A DNA stretch of 64,000 bases, from NCBI GenBank assembly GCA_020355165.1, contig CP070661.1, forward strand, positions 3,132,319 to 3,196,318, given 5' to 3'. Shown here in pieces: positions 17,524 through 27,500 of this stretch (position 1 is the stretch's first letter; each line of letters begins with the position of its first letter). This DNA is from Burkholderiales bacterium. Lineage in GTDB: Bacteria; Pseudomonadota; Gammaproteobacteria; Burkholderiales; Burkholderiaceae_F. The translations under genes and the position numbers were made by a program. The notes beneath the pieces are model-generated. The model made no database searches, was not told the origin of the DNA, and saw only the letters and a list, made by a program, of their open reading frames with translations.

Positions 17524-18094
17524 CCCTGCCGCCCGTGGCCGCCGGCGCTGCCGCCGCGCCCGCCACTTCGAAGAAGGTGTAGGAAAGCGTGATCTGCGTC
17601 ACATCCTTCGGCAGATCCGGGTCGATGAAGAACACCACCGGGAATCTGCGCGTCTCTCCGGCCGCCAGCACCTGCTGCTTGAAGCAGAAGCACTCCAGCT
17701 TCTGGAAGTAGCGCGCCGACTGCATCGGCGCGTAGCTCGGGATCGCCTGCCCGGTCATGGCGCGCCCCTCGAGGTTCACCAGGTCGTAGTCGACGTGGAT
17801 CAGTTCGCCCGGGTGCACGGTGAGGTGGTTGACGTGCGGCCTGAAGCGCCAAGGGCCCTGCTTGTTGGCGTCGAACTCGACGACGATCGTCCGGCTGGTG
17901 TCGACCTGGGTGTTGCGCGCCCGCGCCTCGACCGCCGGGTCCTTGTTGGTCAGCAGGTTGATGCCCGTGACCTCGCAGATCTTGCGGTACAGCGGGATCA
18001 GCGCCCAGCCGAAGCCGAACATCAGCACCGCCACCACCAGCAGCTTGCGCAGGATGGTGCGGTTCTCGGCCGCTGCGGCGCGGGGCTCGCTCAT
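17510..18094 (-). CDS. ctaG: Cytochrome c oxidase assembly protein CtaG (Cox11)
   Basis: CtaG/Cox11 inserts copper into the CuB site of subunit I. The 194-residue protein has one N-terminal membrane anchor (LLVVAVLMFGFGWALIPLY) followed by a periplasmic immunoglobulin-like domain. The copper-binding CFCF motif appears in QKLECFCFKQQ, with PVVFFIDPDL and QITLSYTFFEV downstream. It follows ctaD through a 37-residue peptide gene and overlaps DUF2970. Confidence 0.95.
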   Translation of the reverse strand: MSEPRAAAAENRTILRKLLVVAVLMFGFGWALIPLYRKICEVTGINLLTNKDPAVEARARNTQVDTSRTIVVEFDANKQGPWRFRPHVNHLTVHPGELIHVDYDLVNLEGRAMTGQAIPSYAPMQSARYFQKLECFCFKQQVLAAGETRRFPVVFFIDPDLPKDVTQITLSYTFFEVAGAAAAPAATGGRDARS

Positions 18095-18109
18095 CTGGGT
18101 CGCTCCAGG

Positions 18110-18223
18110 TCAGCCGCCGTAGAGCCAGTGGCGGAGCACGACGCCGATGAAGAACACGGCCACCACCGACAGCAGGATCAGCGCTGTCCTGCGGTTGGCC
18201 CGCTTGTCGCCCTCGGTCATCAT
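18110..18223 (-). CDS. Cytochrome oxidase small assembly protein (37 aa)
   Basis: A short reading frame between ctaD and ctaG encodes 37 residues, starting MMTEGDKRANRRTAL and continuing into one membrane helix (ILLSVVAVFFIGVVL), ending WLYGG. Small single-helix proteins of this pattern occur at this place in betaproteobacterial cox operons and are called cytochrome oxidase small assembly proteins. The start is ATG 18223, or ATG 18220 one codon later. It lies 23 bases after ctaD and 15 before ctaG. Confidence 0.8.
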   Translation of the reverse strand: MMTEGDKRANRRTALILLSVVAVFFIGVVLRHWLYGG

Positions 18224-18246
18224 GGTCCGGCCGGCCGCCCGCCCGC

Positions 18247-19851
18247 TCAGTGGACGTGCTTCCACTGCACCTTCGGCGGCGTCTCGAAGGTGTGGAACGG
18301 CGCCGGCGACGGCACCGTCCACTCGAGCCCGTCGTCCTGCGCGTCGAAGTAGTTGTCCTTGGCCTTCTGGCCGCCCTTGATGCACCTGAGCACGGCGACC
18401 AGGAAGATCAGCTGCGACAGGCCGAAGCCGAAGGCGCCGATGCTCGCCACCATGTTGAAGTCGGCGAACTGCATCGGGTAGTCGGCGTAGCGGCGCGGCA
18501 TGCCGGCCAGGCCGAGGAAGTGCATCGGGAAGAAGGTGATGTTGAAGGTGATCATCGAGGCCCAGAAGTGCCACTTGCCGAGCTTCTCGTCGTACATGTG
18601 GCCGGTCCATTTCGGCAGCCAGAAGTAGGTGCCGGCGAACAGCGCGAACAGCGAGCCGGCAACCAGCACGTAATGGAAATGCGCCACCACGTAGTAGGTG
18701 TCCTGCACCTGGATGTCGATCGGCGCCATCGCCAGGATCAGTCCGGTGAAGCCGCCCATGGTGAAGACGAAGATGAAGCCGACCGCGAACAGCATCGGCG
18801 TCTCGAAGGTCAAGCTGCCGCGCCACATCGTCGCCAGCCAGTTGAAGATCTTCACGCCGGTGGGCACCGCGATCAGCATCGTCGCGTACATGAAGAACAG
18901 CTGCCCGGTCACCGGCATGCCGGTGGTGAACATGTGGTGCGCCCAGACGATGAACGACAGGATGGCGATCGACGCGGTGGCATAGACCATCGATGCATAG
19001 CCGAACAGCGGCTTGCGCGCGAACACCGGCACGATCTGGCTGACGATGCCGAACGCCGGCAGGATCATGATGTACACCTCGGGGTGGCCGAAGAACCAGA
19101 AGATGTGCTGGTACATCACCGGGTCGCCGCCGCCGGCGGCGTTGAAGAACGAGGTGCCGAAGTGGCGGTCGGTCAGCGTCATCGTGATGGCGCCGGCCAG
19201 CACCGGCATCACGGCGATCAGCAGGTAGGCGGTGATCAGCCAGGTCCAGACGAACATCGGCATCTTCATCAGCGTCATGCCGGGGGCGCGCATGTTCAGG
19301 ATCGTGGTGATGATGTTGATCGAGCCCATGATCGAGCTGGCGCCCATGATGTGCAGGGCGAAGATGCCCATGTCCATCCCCATCCCCATCTGCAGGGTGA
19401 GCGGCGCGTAGACGGTCCAGCCGGCGGCAATCGCCCCGCCGGGCACGAAGAACGAGGCAACCAGCAGCAGCGCCGCCGGCGGCAGCAGCCAGAAGCTGAA
19501 GTTGTTCATCCGCGCGAAGGCCATGTCCGGCGCGCCGATCTGCAGCGGGATCATCCAGTTCGCGAAGCCGACGAACGCCGGCATGATCGCGCCGAAGACC
19601 ATGATCAGCCCGTGCATCGAGGTGAGCTGGTTGAAGAACTCCGGCCGGAACACCTGCAGTCCCGGCTGGAAAAGCTCGGTGCGGATGCCCAGCGCCAGGA
19701 CGCCGCCGGCGATGAACATGGTGAAGCTGAACCACAGGTACATCGTGCCGATGTCCTTGTGGTTGGTGGCGAACAGCCAGCGCCGCCAGCCGTGCGGATG
19801 GTCGTGCGCGTGATCGTGTCCGTGCAGGTGGTCGTGGGCGACGGCGCTCAT
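18247..19851 (-). CDS. ctaD: Cytochrome c oxidase subunit I
   Basis: Subunit I holds haem a and the haem a3-CuB oxygen-reducing centre of aa3-type oxidase. At 534 residues it is full length with twelve helices. Key features are [15 protein letters not shown] at the start of the core, the CuB/Tyr cross-link region [15 protein letters not shown], the histidine pair [13 protein letters not shown], and [13 protein letters not shown] with the haem ligands. The N-terminal tail is histidine-rich ([16 protein letters not shown]), a feature seen in other betaproteobacterial subunits I and possibly metal-binding. It follows ctaC across a repeat-bearing gap. Confidence 0.98.
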   Translation of the reverse strand: MSAVAHDHLHGHDHAHDHPHGWRRWLFATNHKDIGTMYLWFSFTMFIAGGVLALGIRTELFQPGLQVFRPEFFNQLTSMHGLIMVFGAIMPAFVGFANWMIPLQIGAPDMAFARMNNFSFWLLPPAALLLVASFFVPGGAIAAGWTVYAPLTLQMGMGMDMGIFALHIMGASSIMGSINIITTILNMRAPGMTLMKMPMFVWTWLITAYLLIAVMPVLAGAITMTLTDRHFGTSFFNAAGGGDPVMYQHIFWFFGHPEVYIMILPAFGIVSQIVPVFARKPLFGYASMVYATASIAILSFIVWAHHMFTTGMPVTGQLFFMYATMLIAVPTGVKIFNWLATMWRGSLTFETPMLFAVGFIFVFTMGGFTGLILAMAPIDIQVQDTYYVVAHFHYVLVAGSLFALFAGTYFWLPKWTGHMYDEKLGKWHFWASMITFNITFFPMHFLGLAGMPRRYADYPMQFADFNMVASIGAFGFGLSQLIFLVAVLRCIKGGQKAKDNYFDAQDDGLEWTVPSPAPFHTFETPPKVQWKHVH

Positions 19852-19886
19852 GGGCTACCTCGGTTGCAAATTGCTGGTCGACTGAT

Positions 19887-19915
19887 CCTGGATCCCCGCC
19901 TGCGCGGGGATGACG
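19887..19915. repeat. REP-like dispersed repeat between ctaC and ctaD
   Basis: The sequence contains the hairpin ATCCCCGCC-TG-CGCGGGGAT followed by GACG and preceded by CCTGG. This is the well-known proteobacterial intergenic repeat whose reverse translation reads VIPAQAGIQ. In the ctaC-ctaD gap it may act as a transcript-stabilising or attenuating hairpin. It is a single copy in this window. Confidence 0.75.
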
Positions 19916-19967
19916 CGGCTGTTTCCGTTCGCCGCGACGCTGCGCATCTTGCTCACGGACATCCGCG

Positions 19968-21113
19968 TCACTTGCGGGCGGCGGCGAACTCGGCCGGCTG
20001 CACCGCCGAGCCGGCGCTGTTGCCCCAGCTGTTCTTGACGTAGGTGGCGACCGCCGCCAGCTCGACGTCCGACAGCTGCTTCCACGGCGGCATCGCGCCC
20101 TTGCCGTTGAGCATGATGGCGATCTGCTGCTCCTTGTTCATCACCACCTGGCTGCCGTCGAGGGCGGGGAACGCGCCCTTGACGCCCTGCCCGCTGGCCT
20201 GGTGGCAGGCCTGGCAGTTGGCGGCATAGACCTTGGCGCCGCGCTCCTTCAGCTCGGCCAGCTCCCAGGTCTTGTTCGGGTCGTCCCTGGACGCGGCCAG
20301 CGCCTGCTTCTTGTCGTTGACCCACTTGCTGTAGTCCTCGGCGCTGACGACGCGCACGACGATCGGCATGAAGGCGTGGTCCTTGCCGCACAGCTCGGCG
20401 CAGTTGCCCCGGTAGGTGCCGACCTTTTCGGCGCGGAACCAGGTGTCGCGGACGAAGCCCGGAATGGCGTCCTGCTTGACGCCGAAGGCCGGCACGAACC
20501 ACGAGTGGATGACGTCGTTGGCGGTGGTGATGACGCGCACCTTCTTGTTCACCGGCACCACGACCTCGTTGTCGACCTCGATCAGGTAGGTCTTGTTCGC
20601 CTCGCGGGCGGCCTTGTCGCCGCCGTCGATCTGCGAGCGCGGCGTCGACAGGCGCGACAGGAACGAGATGCCCTCGCCCTCGCCCTTCAGGTAGTCGTAG
20701 CCCCACATCCACTGGTAGCCGGTCGCCTTGATCGTCAGGTCGGCGTTGCTGGTGTCCTTCATCGCCACCACCGTCTTGGTCGCCGGCACCGCCATGCCGA
20801 TCACGATCAGGAACGGGATCACCGTCCAGATGATCTCCACCTTGGTGCTTTCGTGGAAGTTGGCCGGCACCGCCCCCTTCGACCTGCGGTGGGCGTAGAT
20901 CGAATAGAACATGACGCCGAAGACAGCCACGAAGATCACGCCGCAGATGGCCATCATCATCCAGTGCAGGCCATGGATCTCCTCGGCGATGCGGGTGACC
21001 GGCGGCGCCAGGTTGTAGCGGCTCTGGACCGCGGCGGCGCTGCCGGCGGCGGCGAGCGCCGCGGCGGCCACGGCGGACCTGAGAAGTGTCTGCCTCGTCG
21101 AGCGAATGGTCAT
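19968..21113 (-). CDS. ctaC: Cytochrome c oxidase subunit II with fused cytochrome c domain
   Basis: Subunit II receives electrons at the binuclear CuA site. The ATG at 21113 gives 381 residues: an N-terminal signal/leader, two membrane helices, ATGYQWMWGYDYL, and the CuA motif CAELCGKDHAFMP. A C-terminal cytochrome c domain follows with CQACH near residue ~305 and a distal Met in GKGAMPPW, making this a caa3-like fused subunit as is common in betaproteobacteria. It follows DUF2244 by 43 bases and leads the structural oxidase genes. Confidence 0.96.
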   Translation of the reverse strand: MTIRSTRQTLLRSAVAAAALAAAGSAAAVQSRYNLAPPVTRIAEEIHGLHWMMMAICGVIFVAVFGVMFYSIYAHRRSKGAVPANFHESTKVEIIWTVIPFLIVIGMAVPATKTVVAMKDTSNADLTIKATGYQWMWGYDYLKGEGEGISFLSRLSTPRSQIDGGDKAAREANKTYLIEVDNEVVVPVNKKVRVITTANDVIHSWFVPAFGVKQDAIPGFVRDTWFRAEKVGTYRGNCAELCGKDHAFMPIVVRVVSAEDYSKWVNDKKQALAASRDDPNKTWELAELKERGAKVYAANCQACHQASGQGVKGAFPALDGSQVVMNKEQQIAIMLNGKGAMPPWKQLSDVELAAVATYVKNSWGNSAGSAVQPAEFAAARK

Positions 21114-21156
21114 GTCTTGATTCCCGCGCTGCAATTCACGATCCGTCGAAGGGCGC

Positions 21157-21621
21157 TCATGCCGGCAGTGGCCGGGCGAGCGCCGTCTTCAGTTCCTCCG
21201 CCAGCTGCACGCGCCGCGCATCGAGCAGGTGCCGACCCACCTCGATACGCCGCGCTCCGGCCACCAGCCATACCCTGACGCGGCCAGCCCGGCCATGCCG
21301 CTGCAGTTCGACCCGCACCCACGGCGACGGCAGGCACCGCACCGTGCGCTGGCTCCCCTCCACCTGCTCGACGGCGACCTCGCCGCCGACGATCTCGATC
21401 CGCTCGTAGTCCGCCGCCCGCCGTCCGTAGCAGAGGAACGCCGCCGCCACCGCCAGCATCTCGATGCCGACGAACGGCAGCACCAGCCACAGGCCCTGCG
21501 CCGCGAACACCGCGCCGAAGGCGAACGAAACGGCGACGATCGACGCGAAGACCCCGGCCACCTGCATCGGGCTCGCCGAGCAGTTGCGCTTGATCATCCA
21601 GCGGCAGGCGGGATCAACCAT
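21157..21621 (-). CDS. DUF2244 membrane protein
   Basis: A 154-residue protein of the DUF2244 family. After MVDPACRWMIKRNCSASPMQ come two membrane helices (VAGVFASIVAVSFAFGAVF and LVLPFVGIEMLAVAAAFLCY) and a soluble C-terminal domain with IEIVGGEVAVEQ and WVRVELQ. DUF2244 genes typically precede ctaC in betaproteobacterial oxidase operons; the molecular role is unknown. The start at 21621 is preferred over upstream codons because the earlier residues are low-complexity and lie in the leader after the -10 element. Confidence 0.85.
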   Translation of the reverse strand: MVDPACRWMIKRNCSASPMQVAGVFASIVAVSFAFGAVFAAQGLWLVLPFVGIEMLAVAAAFLCYGRRAADYERIEIVGGEVAVEQVEGSQRTVRCLPSPWVRVELQRHGRAGRVRVWLVAGARRIEVGRHLLDARRVQLAEELKTALARPLPA

Positions 21622-21719
21622 CGACAGGGCTTCGCGAAGGACCACGCGCACACGGGTACCACCGGCGGAGCCCCGTCGATCGGGCCGCCCATGGCGGGCA
21701 GCCCGGCGCAAAGCGGCGG

Positions 21720-21725
21720 ATTATA
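21720..21725 (-). promoter_or_regulatory. Probable promoter -10 of the DUF2244-ctaC-ctaD operon
   Basis: On the minus strand a perfect TATAAT lies at 21725-21720, about 100 bases before the DUF2244 start. No good TTGACA is present at 16-18 bases. A perfect 12-bp palindrome CCCCTTAAGGGG (21749-21760) sits just upstream of the expected -35 position and could be an activator or repressor site. Confidence 0.55.
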
Positions 21726-21805
21726 TGCATTCACGGCCGCCTTGCATCCCCCTTAAGGGGAGAGAGCGCACCGGCCGACCGGGGGTGGCCGGCGCAGCAA
21801 CGCGG

Positions 21806-22297
21806 CTACTTCGGCGGAATGCGCAGGTTCTGCCCCGGGTAGATCTTGTCGGGGTCGGCGAGCATCGGCTTGTTGGCCTCGAAGATGCGCATGTACTCGT
21901 TGGCGTTGCCGTAGAACTCCTTGGCGATCTTCGACAGGGTGTCGCCCTTGACCACCGTGTAGAACTTCGCCTGCGGCGCAGCGACCGACACCGTCATCTG
22001 GTCGTCGACGCCGGCCACCCCCTCGACGTTGCCGGCGGCGAGGATCGCCTTCTCCTTGGCTGCCTGGTCGTCGGCCACGCCGTAGACCTTGGCGATGCCG
22101 GTGGCGCTGTCGAAGGTCACGGTGAAGGCGGTGATCTTCAGGCCCAGGGTCTTGACGTAGTCCTCGATCGCCGTGGCCGCGGCCCGGTCGACCTCGGCCT
22201 TCTTCGCGGGATCCGCCGCCGCGGCCTGCTCGGCCGCCTTGACCTCCTTGCCGAAGAGCTTCTGCCCTGCTTCCTTCAGGAACGTGAACAGACCCAT
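21806..22297 (-). CDS. LysM/BON-domain protein, Kbp (YgaU) type
   Basis: A 163-residue cytoplasm-type protein (no signal peptide) with a BON domain (residues ~30-95, TFDSATGIAKVYGVADDQAA then AGNVEGVAGVDDQM) and a C-terminal LysM domain (FYTVVKGDTLSKIAKEFYGN to YPGQNLRIPPK). This architecture is that of E. coli Kbp/YgaU, a potassium-binding protein induced by osmotic stress. The gene has a strong AGGAGG-type ribosome-binding site upstream of ATG 22297. It is a single gene, transcribed in the same direction as its neighbours. Confidence 0.9.
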   Translation of the reverse strand: MGLFTFLKEAGQKLFGKEVKAAEQAAAADPAKKAEVDRAAATAIEDYVKTLGLKITAFTVTFDSATGIAKVYGVADDQAAKEKAILAAGNVEGVAGVDDQMTVSVAAPQAKFYTVVKGDTLSKIAKEFYGNANEYMRIFEANKPMLADPDKIYPGQNLRIPPK

Positions 22298-22367
22298 CGT
22301 TGCGTCCTCCTGTCATCAAGCGCGGCCGGTCGACCGCATTGGTCGGTGAATCGGTGTCCCGCCGCCG

Positions 22368-23297
22368 TCACGGGCGCAGCTGCGCCCGCAGGCGTTCGAG
22401 CGATATGGTCGACTCGCCGCGAGTGCGCGGCGACGGCCGCCACCCATGGCCGTAGGCGATCTCGAAACTCAGCGCGATCCGGCCGTCCCGGTCGCGCATC
22501 TGCTCGAGCGCCGCCAGCAGCGCTCGAGCGCGCCGGCCGGAGACCAGCCCGGCGGCGCGGTCGTCACGCGGGTTGCCGCCGAGCGCGGCCACCTCCCGCA
22601 GCAGCGCCTCCGGCGTCGCGTAGGTGAGGCGGATCGTCTCCGCATCCATCACCGGGGCGGCGAAGCCGGTCGCGACCATCATATCGCCGAAGTCGTGCAT
22701 GTCGACGAACGGCATCGGCCGCGCCGCGATGTCCGCCGCGCCGAAGGCACGGCGCAGTTCCTTCAGCGTGTCCGGGCCGAAGCAGGAGAACATCAGCACG
22801 CCGTCGACGCGCAGCACGCGCAGCCACTCGGCGAACACGGCATGCGGCTGCGGATGCCAGTGCAGCATCAGGTTGGAGAACAGCAGGTCGGCGCTGCCGT
22901 CGGCCAGCGGCAGCGCCGCCGCGTCGGCGCATACCCGTGGCGCGCGTGCCGCCCGCCGCGGCCACCATCGCGCCAGCATCGGCGCCGGCGCTGCCCGGGC
23001 CAGCATTGTCGGCGAGAGGTCGACGCCGAGCCATTCGGCGCGCGGATAGCGCTCGCGCAGCGCCGCGCGTGCGCCTGCTGCGCCACAGCCGACATCGATG
23101 ATCCGCCGCGGATCGAGGCGAATGAAGTGCAGCCGTTCGAGCAGCCGCCGACCGACCTCGCGAACGATGAACTCGTGCTCGGCGAATCGTGCGGCGCGGC
23201 GGTCGAACTGCCGCCGCACGGTGTCGATCCGCGCCGGCATGCGCGGCGGATCGACGATGGTCGGCGTCAGTTCGGAGGTGCCGGGGCCGAGCGACAT
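22368..23297 (-). CDS. BioC-like SAM-dependent methyltransferase
   Basis: A class I methyltransferase most like BioC, which methylates malonyl-ACP to start biotin synthesis. It shows RRQFDRRAARFAEHEFIVRE, the SAM motif IIDVGCGAAGARA, GVDLSPTMLARA, the acidic LPLADGSADLLFSNLMLHW, and LRVDGVLMFSCFGPDTLKEL. BioC-type proteins share this last block. Starts at 23297 (309 aa, used here) or 23240 (290 aa) are both possible. No other biotin gene is present in the window, so BioC versus a related methyltransferase is not settled. It is divergent from comF. Confidence 0.78.
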   Translation of the reverse strand: MSLGPGTSELTPTIVDPPRMPARIDTVRRQFDRRAARFAEHEFIVREVGRRLLERLHFIRLDPRRIIDVGCGAAGARAALRERYPRAEWLGVDLSPTMLARAAPAPMLARWWPRRAARAPRVCADAAALPLADGSADLLFSNLMLHWHPQPHAVFAEWLRVLRVDGVLMFSCFGPDTLKELRRAFGAADIAARPMPFVDMHDFGDMMVATGFAAPVMDAETIRLTYATPEALLREVAALGGNPRDDRAAGLVSGRRARALLAALEQMRDRDGRIALSFEIAYGHGWRPSPRTRGESTISLERLRAQLRP

Positions 23298-23366
23298 GGC
23301 GGCGGACCAGGGCGGCGCGCGACGCGCCTGGCAGGCAGCGCGGGCGCCGAGTATATGCTGGCCTGC

Positions 23367-24107
23367 ATGGCGAACGTCGACTTCGACGGCTCCCGCAGCG
23401 CCGCGCGGCAGCCGTGGGCGCATGGCCTGGCGCGGCTGCGCCGGCTGCTGGCGCCGCGCTGCGTCGTCTGCGACCTGCACCACGGCGATCCGCTGTGCCC
23501 CGGCTGCGCCGGCGACTACTTCGCCGACGCGGTGGCTCGTTGCGCTGCCTGCGGCATTCGCCTGCCGGCGGCGCGCGACGGCGAACGCTGCGGCCGCTGC
23601 CTGCATTCGCCGCCGAGCTTCGACGGCACGGTGGCCGTCGCCGACTATGCGCCGCCGGTCGACCGCATGGTCGCCGCGCTGAAATTCGGCGGCCGGCTGC
23701 CGCTCGCCGAGGCGTTCGGCAGGCTGCTGGCTCGCGCCGGAGCGCAGTTGCTGCGCGACGCCGACGCGATCTGCCCGGTGCCTCTCGCCTTCGAGCGCCA
23801 GGCCGAACGCGGCTTCAACCAGGCGCAGGAGATCGCGCGGCGCGTCGCCGCCGATTGCGGCCGCCGCCTGCGCACGGACATCCTGCTGCGCGTGCGGCAC
23901 ACCTCGGCACAGATGGATCTGGCGCCGGCCGAGCGGCGGCGCAACGTGCGCGGCGCCTTCGTCGCCCGCGGCGCGCTCGAGGGCATGCAGATCGTGGTGG
24001 TCGACGACGTGATGACCACCGGCGCCACGCTCGAGGAGATCGCCGCGGCGCTGAAGCGCAGCGGCGCATCGCGGGTCAGCAACCTGGTGGTCGCACGCAC
24101 GCCGTGA
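23367..24107 (+). CDS. comF: ComF family phosphoribosyltransferase-like protein
   Basis: ComF/GntX proteins have an N-terminal zinc-ribbon and a phosphoribosyltransferase domain and are needed for DNA uptake in competent bacteria. This 246-residue protein has paired cysteines CVVCD, CPGC, CAAC and CGRC in the first ~80 residues, then ALKFGGRLPLAEAFG, PVPLAFERQAERGFNQAQEIA, and the PRPP-binding VVVDDVMTTGATL. The ATG at 23367 was chosen; another lies four codons upstream at 23355. It stands alone between divergent and convergent neighbours. Confidence 0.92.
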   Translation: MANVDFDGSRSAARQPWAHGLARLRRLLAPRCVVCDLHHGDPLCPGCAGDYFADAVARCAACGIRLPAARDGERCGRCLHSPPSFDGTVAVADYAPPVDRMVAALKFGGRLPLAEAFGRLLARAGAQLLRDADAICPVPLAFERQAERGFNQAQEIARRVAADCGRRLRTDILLRVRHTSAQMDLAPAERRRNVRGAFVARGALEGMQIVVVDDVMTTGATLEEIAAALKRSGASRVSNLVVARTP

Positions 24108-24137
24108 CGGCGGCGGCCGTCCCGCGGATCAGCCGGT

Positions 24138-24572
24138 TCAGCCGACGCAGGCCAGCCTGCCGGCGATCGCCGCGCGCAGCGCGCCCAGGCGCGCACGGCG
24201 GGCGGCCAGCTGCGCCGGATCGGCCTGGCGCTGCCTTGCGCCCCAGACCGGCTCGGGGAAGTGCGGGTCGTCGGCGTAGCGCGGGATCACGTGCCAGTGC
24301 AGGTGCGGCGTCACGTTGCCGAAGCTGGCGAGGTTGACCTTGTACGGCGCCAGCACCTCGCGCTGCGCTGCCTCGACGGCGAGCACCGCCGCCAGCAGCC
24401 GCTGCCGGTCCGCCGGCGCGAGGTCGGTCATCTCGCGCAGGTGCGCGTTGGCGATCACCCGCACGTAGCCTGGATAGTCGGCGTCGTCGACCAGCACCGC
24501 GCGCAGCAGGTCGTCGCGGAACAGCACCTCGCCGCCGTCGCCGGCGCACAAGACGCAGCGATCGCGCGTCAC
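24138..24572 (-). CDS. HIT family nucleotide-binding protein
   Basis: A histidine-triad hydrolase/transferase of 144 residues. Motifs are RCVLC (possible zinc cysteine pair), [20 protein letters not shown], and the triad [10 protein letters not shown]. The GTG start at 24572 overlaps the stop of the upstream FAD dehydrogenase (GTGA), so the two are translationally coupled. The HIT fold usually acts on nucleoside phosphoramidates or dinucleotides; the substrate here is not evident. The C-terminal ~40 residues are Ala/Arg-rich. Confidence 0.9.
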   Translation of the reverse strand: MTRDRCVLCAGDGGEVLFRDDLLRAVLVDDADYPGYVRVIANAHLREMTDLAPADRQRLLAAVLAVEAAQREVLAPYKVNLASFGNVTPHLHWHVIPRYADDPHFPEPVWGARQRQADPAQLAARRARLGALRAAIAGRLACVG

Positions 24573-27500
24573 ACCAGCACCCGCTCGATGCCGCCGTTGT
24601 TGGCCGCCGCCACGTAGCGCGGCAGCCAGTCGGATCCGAGCAGGTGGCGCGCCAGCTCGACGACGATGTAGTCGGCGTCGAGTCCGGCGTCGTCGTTGTA
24701 GCGCTTCAGGCCCTGCAGGCACGACGGGCACGAGGTCAGCACCCGGACCTCGCCCCGGAAGCCGTCGGCGCGCAGCTGCCCGGCGCCGGCGCGCATCTCG
24801 CCCTCCTTGCGGAAGCGCACCTGGGTGGCGACGTCGGGCCGGGTGACCGCCAGCGTGCCGCTCTCGCCGCAGCAGCGGTCGTTCTTGTCGATCTTCCAGC
24901 CGTCGGCGGTGGCGATCAGCGCGTTGACGGTCTTCACCGGGTCCTGCTGCTTCATCGGGCTGTGGCAGGGGTCGTGGTACAGGTAGCGCACCCCGCCGAC
25001 GCCTTCCAGGCGGACGCCCTTCTCGAGCAGGTACTCGTGGATGTCGACGATGCGGCAGCCCGGGAAGATCTCGCCGAACTGGTAGCCGATCAGCTGGTCG
25101 TAGCAGGTGCCGCAGGAGACCACCACCGTCCTGATGTCGAGGTAGTTCAGCGTGTTGGCGACGCGGTGCAGCAGCACCCGGTTGTCGGTGATGATCTTCT
25201 CGGCCCGGTCGAACTGCCCCGCGCCGCGCTGCGGGTAGCCGCAGCACAGGTAGCCCGGCGGCAGCACCGTCTGCACGCCGACGTGCCAGAGCATCGCCTG
25301 GGTGGCCAGCCCGACCTGCGAGAACAGCCGCTCCGAGCCACAGCCGGGGAAATAGAACACCGCCTCGGCGTCGGCCGGCGTCGTCGCGGGGTTGCGGATG
25401 ATCGGCACGTAGCGGCGGTCCTCGATGTCGAGCAGCGCGCGCGCGGTCCTCGCCGGCACGCCGGCCGGCATCTTCTTGTTGACGAAGTGGATCACCTGTT
25501 CCTTCAGCGGCGGCCGGCCGGTGGACGCCGGCGGCTGGCGGGTCTGCGCGCGCGCCGCCAGCGCGAAGAAACGGTTGCCGAGCCGCTGTGCCCTGAAGCC
25601 CCAGCCGATCATCAGCCGGCGCACCAGCTTGATCGTCTCCGGCCGCGTCGCGTTGAGGAAGAACATCGACGCCGCCGCGCCGGGGTTGAAGCGCTTCTTG
25701 CCCATCCGCCGCAGCAGGTCGCGCATCGCCATCGTCACGTTGCCGAAGTCGATGTCGACCGGGCACGGCGTGGCGCACTTGTGGCAGATCGTGCAGTGGC
25801 CGGCGACGTCGTCGAACTCGTCCCAGTGGCGCAGCGAGATGCCGCGCCGCGTCTGTTCCTCGTACAGGAACGCCTCGATCAGCAGCGAAGCGGCGAGTAT
25901 CTTGTTGCGCGGCGAGTACAGCAGGTTGGCGCGCGGCACGTGGGTGGCGCAGGCCGGCTTGCACTTGCCGCAGCGCAGGCAGTCCTTGATCGCGTCCGAC
26001 ACGCCCTTGATGTCGGACTGCTGCATGATCAGCGACTCGTGGCCCATCAGGCCGAAGCTCGGCGTGTAGGCCGCCTCGAGCGTCGCGCCGGGAAGCAGCT
26101 TGCCCTTGTTGAAGCGGCCCGCCGGGTCGATGCGGCTCTTGTAGGCGCGGAACTCGCGCAGCTCCTCCTCGGCGAGGAACTCCAGCTTGGTCATGCCGAT
26201 GCCGTGCTCGCCGGAGATCACGCCGCCCAGCTGGCGGGCGATCGCCATGATCCGCGCCACCGTGCGGTGCGCGGTCCTGAGCATCTCGTAATCGTCCGAG
26301 TTCACCGGGATGTTGGTGTGCACGTTGCCGTCGCCGGCATGCATGTGCAGCGCGACGAACACGCGGCCGTGCAGGATCCGGCGGTGGATCGCCTGGCACT
26401 CGGCAAGCACCGGCGCAAAGGCCGCTCCCGAGAGGATCCGCTCCAGCGGCGCGCGGATCTCGATCTTCCAGGAGACGCGGATCGTGCGCTCCTGCAGCAG
26501 GTCGATGATCCGCGCCGTCGGCCGGCCGTCGGCGCCGGCCACGTGCGTGATGCCCAGCCTGGCCAGCTCCGGCGCCGCCTGCGCCACCGGCTCGTCGAAG
26601 TGCTGCAGCAGGAAGGTCCAGCGGCGGCGGGCGAACGCCAGCAGCTCGCGCGCCGCCTCGACGCGGTCGCCGACGATCTCGTCGCGCGACAGCCGGTCGA
26701 AGTCCGGATCGCCGGTGCTGCCGAGCGCGAACTCGGTGCCGAGATACTCCTCGAGGGCGTCGAGCAGCGCCAGCTTGTTGCGGATCGACAGCTCGATGTT
26801 GATGCGCTCGATGGCGTCGGTGTAGTCGCCCATCCGCTCGAGCGGGATCACCACGTCCTCGTTCAGCTTGAAGGCGTTGGTGTGGCGGGCGATAGCCGCC
26901 GTCTTGGCCCGGTCGAGCCAGAACTTCTTGCGCGCCTCGCCGCTCACCGCGATGAAGCCCTCGCCGCCGCGGGCGTTGGCGATGCGCACGACCTCGCTGG
27001 CGGCGAGCGCCACCGCCGTGTCGTCGTCGCCGACGATGTCGCCGATCAGCACCATCTTCGGCAGCTCGGCCCGCCGCGACTTGGTCGTGTAGCCGACCGC
27101 GCGCAGGTAGCGCTCGTCCATGTGCTCGAGCCCTGCGAGACGGACGCCGCCGGCGGACGCCTCGGTCTGCACGTAGCCCTTGATCTCGACGATCGACGGC
27201 ACCGCCTGGCGCGCCGGGCCGAAGAACTCCAGGCACACGGTGCGGATGTGCGGCGGCATCCTGTGCAGCACCCAGCGGGCCGCGGTGATCAGCCCGTCAC
27301 AGCCCTCCTTCTGGATGCCGGGCAGCCCGCCGAGGAACTTGTCGGTGACGTCCTTGCCGAGGCCGAGCCTGCGGAACCGCCGTCCCTCGATCTCCAGGAT
27401 CTCGCGGCGCAGCGCCTTTGCCCGCGCCGCCGCCTGCCGTCCGTCCTTCCACAGCAGCTCGAACCTGGCCACCGGCACGTCGTGGATCTTGCCGCGGTTG

